Shown: one piece after another, positions 55,976 through 64,000 of the stretch
Layout of the letters: every line of letters starts with the position of its first letter
Numbering within the stretch: position 1 is the first letter of the stretch
NCBI GenBank assembly: GCA_964059975.1
Contig: CAXKXX010000005.1
Span: 1-64,000 of the forward strand
Source: CAXKXX01 sp964059975
GTDB taxonomy: Bacteria > Pseudomonadota > Gammaproteobacteria > Enterobacterales > Enterobacteriaceae
Length of the DNA stretch: 64,000 bases
Direction of reading: 5' to 3'
The notes under the pieces: generated by a model
What the model saw: the letters and a program-made list of their open reading frames with translations, nothing else
Told to the model about the DNA's origin: nothing
Databases searched by the model: none
Position numbers and translations under genes: made by a program

Positions 55976-57913
55976 TTAAATGGGGCGAATACTATCTTCA
56001 TCTAATTCTGCGTCAAATAGGCGACGCAGCGCCTGGACATTCGTATCTGTAATAATAGACTCGCGTGCTTGTGATAATTTTGCTTCGTAAATAGATTTCC
56101 GCCATTCTAAAATCGTCTGATCTGTTGAATTATTATCATCAATAATCACATTCACTTCAATCGGACGGCCGTATAACTTACTGAAAGATTTAGAAAGTAC
56201 TTTGTGAGCCGAGAGCGAATTGAGGTGACGATGTTCGGATCGAATGTGAAGATAAATCTTGCCCGGTTCATGTTGCTGCTTAAAAGTACTTAATGCCAAC
56301 TTTTTTATTAATTTTGGTAGATTTAGTTTAATAATTTCCGCTACCCAAGCACTGTGTTCATCTGAGCTCCCTGAACATACTGTAGTTGACACTTCAGAAG
56401 ACTTTTTATTCGCTATTAGCGGTATGACTGAAGACTTGGGAGTAACTAATCCTGGCGCTAACACCTTCGATTCTTTTGAAACATACCGATGGTAAGCCTC
56501 TAGATTTTCTTGTTTTTTCGTCACAATTTGCTCTGACTGATACTTTTGACTACGCTGAGTCACTGAAGCCAATCGCTCTAAGGTTGCATATTTAGATTGC
56601 GATCTTACTTTGCTATCCTGTTCAACTTTGATGCCTGTAGGTGCCCCTCCTCGCCGCACTTGGCTGCGTGCTTTTAACAACTGAACGGTAGTGTCGGATA
56701 CATTTGATTTTTTTTGATTTTTTGGAATAAGAACTTGGTTTAATGGTGGAGATAGGTGCACTGATTGTAGTTTCTGAATTGGCTTCATTATTTCTGTAGA
56801 AGCGTTTTTTTGCTCAGAGATTAATATTTTGGGGTGAAAGGCTAACGCACGAAGCATAGTCATTTCGACCCCCATTCGTCGATCTGGAGCATAGGTTAGC
56901 TCTTTACGTCCAATTAGTAGCGTCTGATAATAAAGCTGTACGTCTTCTGGGGGTAATGTGCGTGCTAATGCGCGCAACCGTTGTTCGGGGCCAGTGCATT
57001 TTTGGTTGGGTGCCACGGGAAGTAGTTGCATCATTGCGATTCGGTGTAGTAACGTGAGCGTCTCTACCAGCAGGTTTTCCCAATCTAAACCCAGCTCTGC
57101 CACTTGTGCAATTTGCGCCATCACTTTCTTTCCGTCATCTTTAGCCAACGCTTCAATAATCGCTAGTGGCTGTTCATCATCAATCGTACCGAGCATTTTA
57201 GTGACGATAGAAGAATTAACTTGACCTTGTCCCATAGCAATGGCTTGGTCAGTGAGACTAAGTGCGTCCCGCATACTTCCATCGGCGGCCTGTGCTAATA
57301 GCTGTAATGCACGTACGTCGCTAATGATTTCTTCCGCAATCAAAGTTCTTTGTAGCTGACTAAAAATCTGCTCAGTATCGAGCGCTTTAAGGTGGAACTG
57401 TAAGCAGCGAGAAAGAACGGTCGGGGGTAATTTCCTCGGTTCTGTCGTAGCCATAAGAAACTTAATGTGCAGAGGTGGTTCTTCCAGGGTTTTCAGTAAA
57501 GCGTTAAAGCTATGACGCGACAGCATGTGCACTTCGTCGATTAGATAAATTTTGAATCGCCCGCGCGCAGGAGCATATTGGATATTATCTAGTAGTTCGC
57601 GAGTATCCTCCACTTTGGTTTTGGACGCAGCATCGATCTCGATTAGATCAATAAAGCGTCCTTGCTCGATCTCTTGACAATTAATGCATTGACCACAGGG
57701 CGTAGACATAATGCCAATTTCACAATTTAGCCCTTTAGCCAATAATCGTGCAATAGTGGTCTTACCGACGCCACGTGTTCCGGAGAATAGGTGGGCGTGA
57801 TGAACGCGCCCACTGGATAGGCTATTAGATAGCGCTGTCAGGACATGGTCCTGTCCTATAACATCTAAAAATTTTTGAGGGCGCCACTTACGGGCAAGAA
57901 CCTGATAGCTCAC
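55976..57913 (-). CDS. dnaX: DNA polymerase III subunit tau DnaX
   Basis: The clamp-loader ATPase that also couples the polymerase cores to DnaB. The 645 residues compare with 643 for E. coli tau. The AAA+ domain shows FSGTRGVGKTTIARLLAKGL, zinc cysteines in CGQCINCQE, and YLIDEVHMLS. The C-terminal tau domain ends LRRLFDAELDEDSIRPI, nearly as in E. coli. The segment that should carry the A-AAA-AAG frameshift site for gamma (between LLKARSQ and TLERLASVT) reads RRGGAPTGIKVEQD and has no slippery heptamer. An in-frame A-AAA-AAG does occur later, at codons 537-538 (56,300-56,306), in a non-homologous place. Production of gamma by the E. coli mechanism is therefore doubtful. Confidence 0.97.
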   Translation of the reverse strand: MSYQVLARKWRPQKFLDVIGQDHVLTALSNSLSSGRVHHAHLFSGTRGVGKTTIARLLAKGLNCEIGIMSTPCGQCINCQEIEQGRFIDLIEIDAASKTKVEDTRELLDNIQYAPARGRFKIYLIDEVHMLSRHSFNALLKTLEEPPLHIKFLMATTEPRKLPPTVLSRCLQFHLKALDTEQIFSQLQRTLIAEEIISDVRALQLLAQAADGSMRDALSLTDQAIAMGQGQVNSSIVTKMLGTIDDEQPLAIIEALAKDDGKKVMAQIAQVAELGLDWENLLVETLTLLHRIAMMQLLPVAPNQKCTGPEQRLRALARTLPPEDVQLYYQTLLIGRKELTYAPDRRMGVEMTMLRALAFHPKILISEQKNASTEIMKPIQKLQSVHLSPPLNQVLIPKNQKKSNVSDTTVQLLKARSQVRRGGAPTGIKVEQDSKVRSQSKYATLERLASVTQRSQKYQSEQIVTKKQENLEAYHRYVSKESKVLAPGLVTPKSSVIPLIANKKSSEVSTTVCSGSSDEHSAWVAEIIKLNLPKLIKKLALSTFKQQHEPGKIYLHIRSEHRHLNSLSAHKVLSKSFSKLYGRPIEVNVIIDDNNSTDQTILEWRKSIYEAKLSQARESIITDTNVQALRRLFDAELDEDSIRPI

Positions 57914-58899
57914 TTAACACCGGAGAATTCGATTGATTTAAAAAGGTATTTTAACATAGCTTAACAGTAATCTGCGAGATTCTTATGGTGCTCTAGTAGC
58001 ACTAGTCAGTAACTAGATATCTTCATTCGATTCTAGTGTTCCACACTCAGTTTACGAAAGCGAACTTTGCTATCTAGACTAGATAGCCTTATAATAAACT
58101 TTATAGTTTTCGATGTTTTAGAGGACGCATAGAGAAGCATAAAGCCAATTAAAACAATGTAATACTAGTAGAATTTTTTCTATCGTAAAAAGAGCAGCGT
58201 ATGCATGTCCGTCTGATAGATGCTGTAAAGACTGCTTTGTATTTCGCACCAAGTGTGGCGCATATAGATTAACCTAGCTTGCGCACTAGAAATAAGTGGA
58301 ATATTTAACTATTGTGTGTTCAAAAATAAGTCGAATAAAAATATGTAAATTACTGTCGATTTTCTTTTTTACAAACCACTATTTAGAGTAAAAACTTAGA
58401 GTGGAAACCTACCCAATATTTTTCGACTACGATAGAATAAACTAGATTTTCGAATTAACCTCGGAATGTGATTGCGATAGAGAAAAATCCGTATTAGCAC
58501 AGTGTAGGATAATTTTAACACTACTTTTAATAGTTTAAAATTTATGAATAGATATGGGCATAATCTCTGCGTTATGAAGGATGAAAAGAATATGAAGGCT
58601 ATTGCCCAAAAATAATTTATTAAAAAGGTATTCAAAGAATACCCGTGGATTTAAAAGCAAAGAATAAAAAAATAAACCAGCACGTAAAATAAGTAAGTTA
58701 ACCTAAGTTAACTGATACAAGACAATATCAATATCTTTTTGTTATTTTTAACAGCAGAAAACGTGAAAAGTTTATCCAAAAATAATACCTCGGAACTTAA
58801 TATAATTTTTTGAACCGATTCTTTTTAGATAAACAGCATATAGTTTAAAACAATATAACGAGCAAGATTACTATAATAAAAAATTATCATAAATCCCAT
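57914..58899. other. Gap between dnaX and priC
   Basis: Close to 1 kb of AT-rich DNA. apt, which lies here in E. coli, is not readable. Only short hairpins such as CTATCTA/TAGATAG near 58,071 were seen. A 79-codon minus-strand frame at 58,396-58,635 is hydrophobic/AT-driven and not called. Confidence 0.6.
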
Positions 58900-59325
58900 A
58901 TGAGCACACACCGTCTGATACGAATGCTGGAACAACAAATTGAAGCCCTAGCCAGAGAAGTATCAACACACGGAGATTTACCGATCGCTCACGCTCGGTT
59001 TGACTCTGCTCTGTTTGCCAATTACGGTACTCGCATTCGAGATTATCTAGAAGAGGTTCAGAAAAACTTCGTTCATCTGCAAACTGCCGTCCGGCATAGT
59101 TGCACTAGTCAAGTAGCTTATTTGTCGGAAATATTAGTAATTCAGATTACTGCGCTTAAGAGGGAGCTGGCAACCTACAATTTACGTAAAATAAGTCGCT
59201 CTCAGGGTATGAGGTAAGTCGATCTATATCATAAATTAGCTGCTCATCAGAAGTATGAGCGTCAGATTACTTTAATGATTAAGTTATTGGAAAGACGATT
59301 ATTGTGCTGTAGAAAGATTCTGTAA
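58900..59325 (+). pseudogene. priC: Primosomal replication protein PriC, truncated by nonsense and deletion
   Basis: PriC helps restart stalled replication forks by loading DnaB. An intact frame of 105 residues (58,900-59,217) matches the N-terminal half of enterobacterial PriC (LEQQIEALAREV, ARFDSALF, VAYLSEILVIQITALKREL). After the TAA at 59,215-59,217 the same frame goes on for 35 codons with clear PriC similarity (YHKLAAHQKYERQITLMI, then LLERRLLCCRKIL) up to 59,325. Compared with E. coli (175 residues), an internal piece and the C-terminal end are deleted. The loss of the C-terminal DNA- and SSB-interacting part makes function unlikely. It is divergent from dnaX, as in E. coli. Confidence 0.82.
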
Positions 59326-60435
59326 TATATTGAATATAATATAAAATGTAAAGAAAAAGATACTTAAAAAATTTTTACTTTATTAAAAGCTTTTTAAGTA
59401 TCCCGACATGCTGAGAGATAAAAAGATTTTATTTATTAGATATAATGAGAAATTTCGGATTTTATGTCAATGGACAACTGGGAGAGCCTCAGAATTTTTA
59501 TAGATGGCCTTATCATCACAAGGACTCTTGTAAATTTACAATATCATCTATAGGTTCTTACATGAATTCTGGGGCTGCCTTTTCCTCATTATCAGTCCGA
59601 TAGGATAATTTTTAAGTAGTCTCGGCAAAGATTGGGGCATCATCAAGTGGGCTTATGCTCCGAACCGTTAATTTAAAGGTAGTTTTTCGGATAAGCATAT
59701 AAAAATTTAGGATATCTATCCTCCATTATTTTATCGATATTCATGTTGGTTCATCTAGAAGATGATAGCGCAACACGCGGACTCTATCAAAAAGATAGAG
59801 AGCACCACAACTGTATCCTTGGGCATCTTAACCCTACCTTTGAATCTAGCTAGCAAATTGTGCAATACTATAAGAGCACCGGTGGTAGCACGGAATCTGA
59901 TCTCTATACCCCTGGTTCTTTATAACTTTAGAATCGTCGTAAAAGTAAGTTGTAGCTGATAATACGTAGCTGAATACAGCTGATCAAAAACAGAGGCGTT
60001 AGGGGTGCAGCGCTCTATTTTTCATAGATTGTGATCAAAAATTTATTTTTTTAAATTTAGTCTATTCCGTTATCGGCAGTCTAACAGGTAGTTACACACA
60101 ATATAGTGAAGCTTTTCATTTATGAAAACAGGCAAAGCGACGGAGGATGCTTTTATAAAATGTTTAATTAAACTTGTTACTCCCGCGAACATTCGATCTC
60201 TATCTTTTAGAGATACACTAACACTGAGTAACTGTAAATCATAAAATATTGAATATAATACAATCTTCTAGCATCGGGATAATTCCGCAAATCTACGGCT
60301 GATCTATTGACTCAGAGGTAAGAATTTACGCGGAAGATGTAAAGAATAGGGTGCGTTATAATTTTTAGCACCCCTTTTTACAAATAAAATCTCTTATTAA
60401 GTTCGTAACGGAAGGGCTTGCTTTATTAAGCGATT
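59326..60435. other. Gap between priC remnant and gyrB
   Basis: 1.1 kb without a recognisable gene. Contains an inverted repeat with 12-bp arms at 59,359-59,402 (20-nt loop) and a small hairpin (GGGTGC/GCACCC, about 60,349-60,373) beyond the gyrB stop that could terminate gyrB transcripts. A 65-codon frame at 59,762-59,959 is not supported. Confidence 0.55.
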
Positions 60436-62853
60436 CTAGATGTCGATACTTTCTACCTTAAGAGCATTTTCTTCGATAAAAGCCCGACGCGGCTCGACCG
60501 CATCTCCCATCAATATTGTGAATAATTGATCTGCAGCGATAGCATCTCTTATAGTGACGCGTCGCATATGGCGACTTTCTGGATTCATAGTGGTCTCCCA
60601 TAATTGATCTGGGTTCATTTCGCCCAGACCCTTATAGCGTTGCACTAGTAAACCGCGACGCGATTCTTTTGCCAGCCATTCGATGCCTTGCTCGAAGCTG
60701 CCTATTGGCTTTCGGCGTTCACCACGCTCAATAAACGCGCCTTTTTCAATTAGGCTGCGCAGTTTCTCTCCTAGTTGACACAGTCTTCGGTACTCGATAC
60801 CGCGTATGAAATTGCAATTTAGTGTATAATCTGTATTAAGGCCATGAGTACAAATTCGTAATACTGGCTCAAATATCTGAAGTTCATAATTATGAGAGAT
60901 TACGAAATTATAAGTGCTACCATGTCGCTTTTCTTTTTCTTGCAGAGTCTGGACTAGCAAGTGAGTCCATGCCTCCACCTTCCCTTGATCACTTAAATCC
61001 CTTTCCTCTAAAGTTGGTTGGTATACTAATTGGTTAAGTAATATAGTCGGATAGAAGCGTTCCATGCGCGTAATTAGCTTTTTTACGCTGTAGTACTCGA
61101 CAACTAGCTTTTCTAGTTGATCATTAGATAATGGTAATGAGTGCGCATTGATGTGTAATAATGCGCCGTCTAGTGCGATTGAAATCATGTATCGATCCAT
61201 CGCCTGATCGTCTTTAATATACTCTTCTTTCTTGCCCTTTTTTACCTTATATAGTGGTGGCTGAGCGATGAATACGTAGCCGCGTTCTATAATATCAGGC
61301 ATCTGACGATAAAAGAAAGTTAGAAGTAACGTACGGATATGAGAACCATCAACATCTGCATCAGTCATAATAACAATACTATGATACCGCAACTTTTCCG
61401 GACTGTACTCATCACGACCAATTCCACAACCTAGCGCAGTGATTAGTGTCACAACTTCTTGTGAAGAGAGCATCTTGTCGAAGCGTGCCTTCTCGACGTT
61501 AAGAATTTTGCCCTTGAGGGGGAGAATCGCCTGATTCTTTCGATTTCGCCCTTGCTTAGCTGAACCTCCAGCAGAATCCCCTTCTACTAAATACAATTCA
61601 GATATAGCTGGATCACGCTCCTGACAGTCAGCTAGCTTACCGGGTAACCCTGCTAATTCTAGCGCATTTTTACGTCGAGTCATTTCGCGTGCTTTACGCG
61701 CTGCTTCACGGGAGCGCACCGCATCCATGATTTTGGCAACTATAATTTTCGCGTCGGTAGGATTTTCCATAAGATAATCTACTAATTTCTCGTTCATTAG
61801 CATTTCAACTGCAGCTTTTACTTCGGAAGAAACTAGTTTTTCCTTAGTTTGAGAAGAAAATTTAGGGTCCGGTACTTTCACCGAAACTACCGCGATTAAC
61901 CCCTCTCGGGCATCGTCACCCGTTGCAGTGCTTTTAGTTTTCTTGCTATAGCCCCCTTTTTCTATATAACTATTTAGTGTCCGGGTCATCGCGGTTCGGA
62001 AACCGATCAAGTGAGTTCCACCATCACGTTGCGGAATATTATTGGTGAAACAATAAATGTTTTCTTGGAATCCATCATTCCATTGTAGTGCTACCTCTAC
62101 TCCAATTTTATCTTTCACAGCAGTGAAATAGAGCACATTCGGATGGATAGGAGTCTTATTTTTGTTTAGATATTGGACAAATGCCTTGATGCCTCCTTTA
62201 TAATGGAAGTAATCTTCGCGCCCGGTACGCTCATCTTTCAGGAGAATAGATACGCCGGAATTGAGGAAAGAAAGCTCACGCAGGCGCTGGGATAAAATTT
62301 GATACTCAAATTCAGTGACATTAGTAAAAGTTTTATGGCTTGGCCAGAAGCGCACCATAGTTCCAGTTCGATCGGTCTCGCCCACTACTATCAATGGTGC
62401 TTTAGGTTCACCATGCTCGTAAGTCTGCGTATGCACTTTGCCCTCGCGTCGGATGACTAAGTTTAGCTTTTCTGAAAGAGCATTAACCACAGATAGTCCA
62501 ACGCCGTGTAAACCTCCAGATACTTTATAGGAGTTATTATCAAACTTCCCTCCGGCATGGAGCAATGTCATAATAACCTCAGCTGCTGAAATCCTCTCTT
62601 CTGGGTGTTGGTCAGTAGGTATGCCGCGACCATTATCTTGAATCGAAACGGAATTATCAGAATGTATCACCACTTGAATTTTATTACAGTGACCCGCCAG
62701 CGCTTCATCAATAGCGTTATCTACAACCTCAAATACCATGTGATGTAAACCTGCGCCATCGTCCGTATTACCTATATACATTCCCGGACGCTTACGCACC
62801 GCATCGAGCCCTTTTAATACCTTAATGCTTGAGGAGTCATAAGTATTTGACAT
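60436..62853 (-). CDS. gyrB: DNA gyrase subunit B
   Basis: The ATPase subunit of gyrase. The ATG at 62,853 (MSNTYDSSSIKVLKGLDAVR) gives 805 residues against 804 in E. coli; a second ATG two codons upstream is also possible. The GHKL ATPase shows EVVDNAIDEALAGHC, DNGRGIPTDQHPEE and HAGGKFDNNSYKVSGGLHGVG. The TOPRIM domain shows VEGDSAGGSAKQGR and IIMTDADVDGSHIRTL-like residues (VIMTDADVDGSHIRTLLL). The C-terminal insert specific to gammaproteobacteria is present. recF, between dnaN and gyrB in E. coli, is missing. Confidence 0.98.
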   Translation of the reverse strand: MSNTYDSSSIKVLKGLDAVRKRPGMYIGNTDDGAGLHHMVFEVVDNAIDEALAGHCNKIQVVIHSDNSVSIQDNGRGIPTDQHPEERISAAEVIMTLLHAGGKFDNNSYKVSGGLHGVGLSVVNALSEKLNLVIRREGKVHTQTYEHGEPKAPLIVVGETDRTGTMVRFWPSHKTFTNVTEFEYQILSQRLRELSFLNSGVSILLKDERTGREDYFHYKGGIKAFVQYLNKNKTPIHPNVLYFTAVKDKIGVEVALQWNDGFQENIYCFTNNIPQRDGGTHLIGFRTAMTRTLNSYIEKGGYSKKTKSTATGDDAREGLIAVVSVKVPDPKFSSQTKEKLVSSEVKAAVEMLMNEKLVDYLMENPTDAKIIVAKIMDAVRSREAARKAREMTRRKNALELAGLPGKLADCQERDPAISELYLVEGDSAGGSAKQGRNRKNQAILPLKGKILNVEKARFDKMLSSQEVVTLITALGCGIGRDEYSPEKLRYHSIVIMTDADVDGSHIRTLLLTFFYRQMPDIIERGYVFIAQPPLYKVKKGKKEEYIKDDQAMDRYMISIALDGALLHINAHSLPLSNDQLEKLVVEYYSVKKLITRMERFYPTILLNQLVYQPTLEERDLSDQGKVEAWTHLLVQTLQEKEKRHGSTYNFVISHNYELQIFEPVLRICTHGLNTDYTLNCNFIRGIEYRRLCQLGEKLRSLIEKGAFIERGERRKPIGSFEQGIEWLAKESRRGLLVQRYKGLGEMNPDQLWETTMNPESRHMRRVTIRDAIAADQLFTILMGDAVEPRRAFIEENALKVESIDI

Positions 62854-63365
62854 TAACATTTTTCGCTCATTTTATTTTTGACCACATCAATATGTAGCCT
62901 TTTATATAAAAATATTTTGCTATTTAGACTAAAGACTACTGCTATAGAGCCCCTATCGGTGATAGCTCGAAAGAAGAGTCATTAATCAAACGCAGGAGGC
63001 TCGGAAAGCCTTTCCGAACAAATAGCTGATTTTATATGCTAGACATAATCCGAGCGTAAGTCACTGTTGCCTAAATTTACAGCCCATCTGAACTATAAAG
63101 ACAAGTAGTATCGATGTTCGTATTTGTCGTTGTTCCTAGCCTATAGATCCTTGCTTAATCCTATGGACAATTTTACTCTTAAGACTAGTGATATAGTCCT
63201 GTCATAAGAATATTCTGTGCTGCTACCAGAGATATAATTAATTCTACCCATCTTCTAGATTTTGGTCTTCGTTATTAACGTTAAAAAAGATGAAGCGGAG
63301 CGGGGCGCTATATCGAGTTTGTAATATGAAAAAAATTTTAATCAGTAATATGCTGTACCCATTAA
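62854..63365. other. Gap where recF should be
   Basis: E. coli has recF between dnaN and gyrB. Only 512 bp remain here, with no readable RecF segment. A small hairpin (CGGAAA/TTTCCG at about 63,010) lies inside. Confidence 0.65.
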
Positions 63366-64000
63366 TTATAAGCGCATTGGCATAACAACATAGGTAAATG
63401 ACTGACTATTGCTATCTTCAATCTGTATGCTGGAGATCGAGTCGTTAAGTAGTAGTCGCACATTTTCGCATTTTAGAGCATTCAATACGTCTAGCATATA
63501 GTTAACATTAAAGCCAATTTCCATCTCTATACCATTATAGCTAACATCTAAGATTTCTTCTGCTTCATCTTGATCTGGATTGTTAACAGTAATTTTCAAT
63601 TGATTCCGACTAAGATATAGACGGGCACCACGAAATTTCTCATTTGATAAAATAGCGGCACGAGAAAATGCTTGCTTAAGTAGATCACAGTCTGCCTCTA
63701 ATATTTTATCGGAATTTTTAGGCAAAACGCGACGATAGTCCGGGAAACGACCGTCAATTAGCTTAGCGGCAAAAATAAAATCTCCTATGTGGGCACGAAT
63801 ATTATTACTGCCAATCTGTAACTGTACGGGAGCGTCACCGCCATCTAGAAGACGCATGAGTTCTATGACTCCTTTACGTGGTACGATTACCGAATGTGAT
63901 GGTAACTTCTGACCTATTTGCACTGAACATACTGCAAGACGATGCCCATCAGTGGCGATGGTGTGTAGATTTTCTCCTTCGATTTCAAACAGCATTCCGT
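63366..64000 (-). CDS. dnaN: DNA polymerase III beta subunit (sliding clamp), 3' part
   Basis: The beta clamp tethers DNA polymerase III to DNA. The gene runs off the right end of the window; 210 codons are visible, matching E. coli residues ~157-366 (GMLFEIEGENLHTIATDGHR through FTYVVMPMRL). Domains 2 and 3 are intact, including LPSHSVIVPRKGVIELM, DGRFPDYRRVLP and the partner-binding cleft near the C-terminus (VVMPMRL). It lies upstream of gyrB on the same strand, as in E. coli, without recF. dnaA and oriC may lie just beyond the window. Confidence 0.97.
   Translation of the reverse strand, partial: GMLFEIEGENLHTIATDGHRLAVCSVQIGQKLPSHSVIVPRKGVIELMRLLDGGDAPVQLQIGSNNIRAHIGDFIFAAKLIDGRFPDYRRVLPKNSDKILEADCDLLKQAFSRAAILSNEKFRGARLYLSRNQLKITVNNPDQDEAEEILDVSYNGIEMEIGFNVNYMLDVLNALKCENVRLLLNDSISSIQIEDSNSQSFTYVVMPMRL

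Noticed and set aside
58396..58635. 79-codon hydrophobic minus-strand frame
   Set aside because: Phe/Ile/Leu-rich product typical of translated AT-rich DNA, with no recognisable motif.
1..64000. CRISPR arrays, insertion sequences, prophage, rRNA operons, tmRNA, 4.5S and 6S RNA
   Set aside because: No regularly spaced direct repeats, transposase motifs, phage genes or the conserved words of these RNAs were seen anywhere in the window.

Overview
The window looks like part of the chromosome of a reduced gammaproteobacterial endosymbiont, most likely an Enterobacterales lineage close to Sodalis or the mealybug and psyllid symbionts. I cannot name the species from sequence alone. The evidence is threefold. 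The readable proteins are close, nearly collinear matches to Escherichia coli families. Gene order preserves E. coli blocks with single genes missing: gyrA-ubiG-nrdAB, ileX-rpoD-dnaG-rpsU-tsaD-folB-cca-hldE-ubiK-ribB-tolC, kdsD-kdsC-lptC-lptA-lptB, ibaG-murA, dnaX-ybaB-htpG-adk, and dnaN-gyrB. Recognised genes fill only about 54 % of the window, and the gaps are AT-rich, decayed DNA. No insertion sequence, prophage, CRISPR array or rRNA operon was seen.

Layout. 1-10,585: isolated genes in long decayed gaps (truncated cvrA/nhaP2, tRNA-Arg(CCT), tusE, infA, ybeD, lipB). 10,586-18,476: gyrA, ubiG broken by a one-base loss in a poly-A tract, nrdA, nrdB and tRNA-Ile(CAT). 18,838-26,747: the macromolecular synthesis operon (rpsU-dnaG-rpoD), tsaD, folB and cca. 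28,189-33,339: hldE, ubiK, an FMN riboswitch driving ribB, and tolC. 34,596-45,765: rapZ, the Kdo/LPS-transport cluster, a 3.5 kb gap holding a heavily decayed unknown gene, then ibaG and murA. 49,270-64,000: folE, darP, adk, htpG, ybaB, dnaX, a broken priC, gyrB and the 3' part of dnaN.

Function. The retained set covers information processing (gyrAB, dnaG, dnaX, dnaN, rpoD, infA, rpsU, cca, tsaD, tusE), nucleotide supply (nrdAB, adk), cofactors (folE, folB, ribB, lipB, ubiG/ubiK) and an outer membrane with heptose-bearing LPS (hldE, kdsC, kdsD, lptABC, tolC), plus peptidoglycan (murA) and its regulator RapZ. recF is missing between dnaN and gyrB, recR is missing between ybaB and htpG, and priC is broken. 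Recombination and replication-restart functions are therefore being lost.

The most striking unexplained signal is a set of at least fifteen long inverted repeats. All but one of the main set are perfect: arms of 14-28 bp with spacers of 0-9 bp, and one with a 19-nt spacer. They are unrelated in sequence and scattered through the intergenic DNA. Most of the GC-richer ones stand out from their AT-rich flanks, and most lack the T-tract of an intrinsic terminator. One is a 56-bp palindrome just upstream of nrdA. Two lie inside conserved coding sequence (kdsD and murA), where one arm encodes a conserved peptide and the other appears to have replaced variable residues. This suggests either ongoing template-switch mutation or selection for RNA hairpins.
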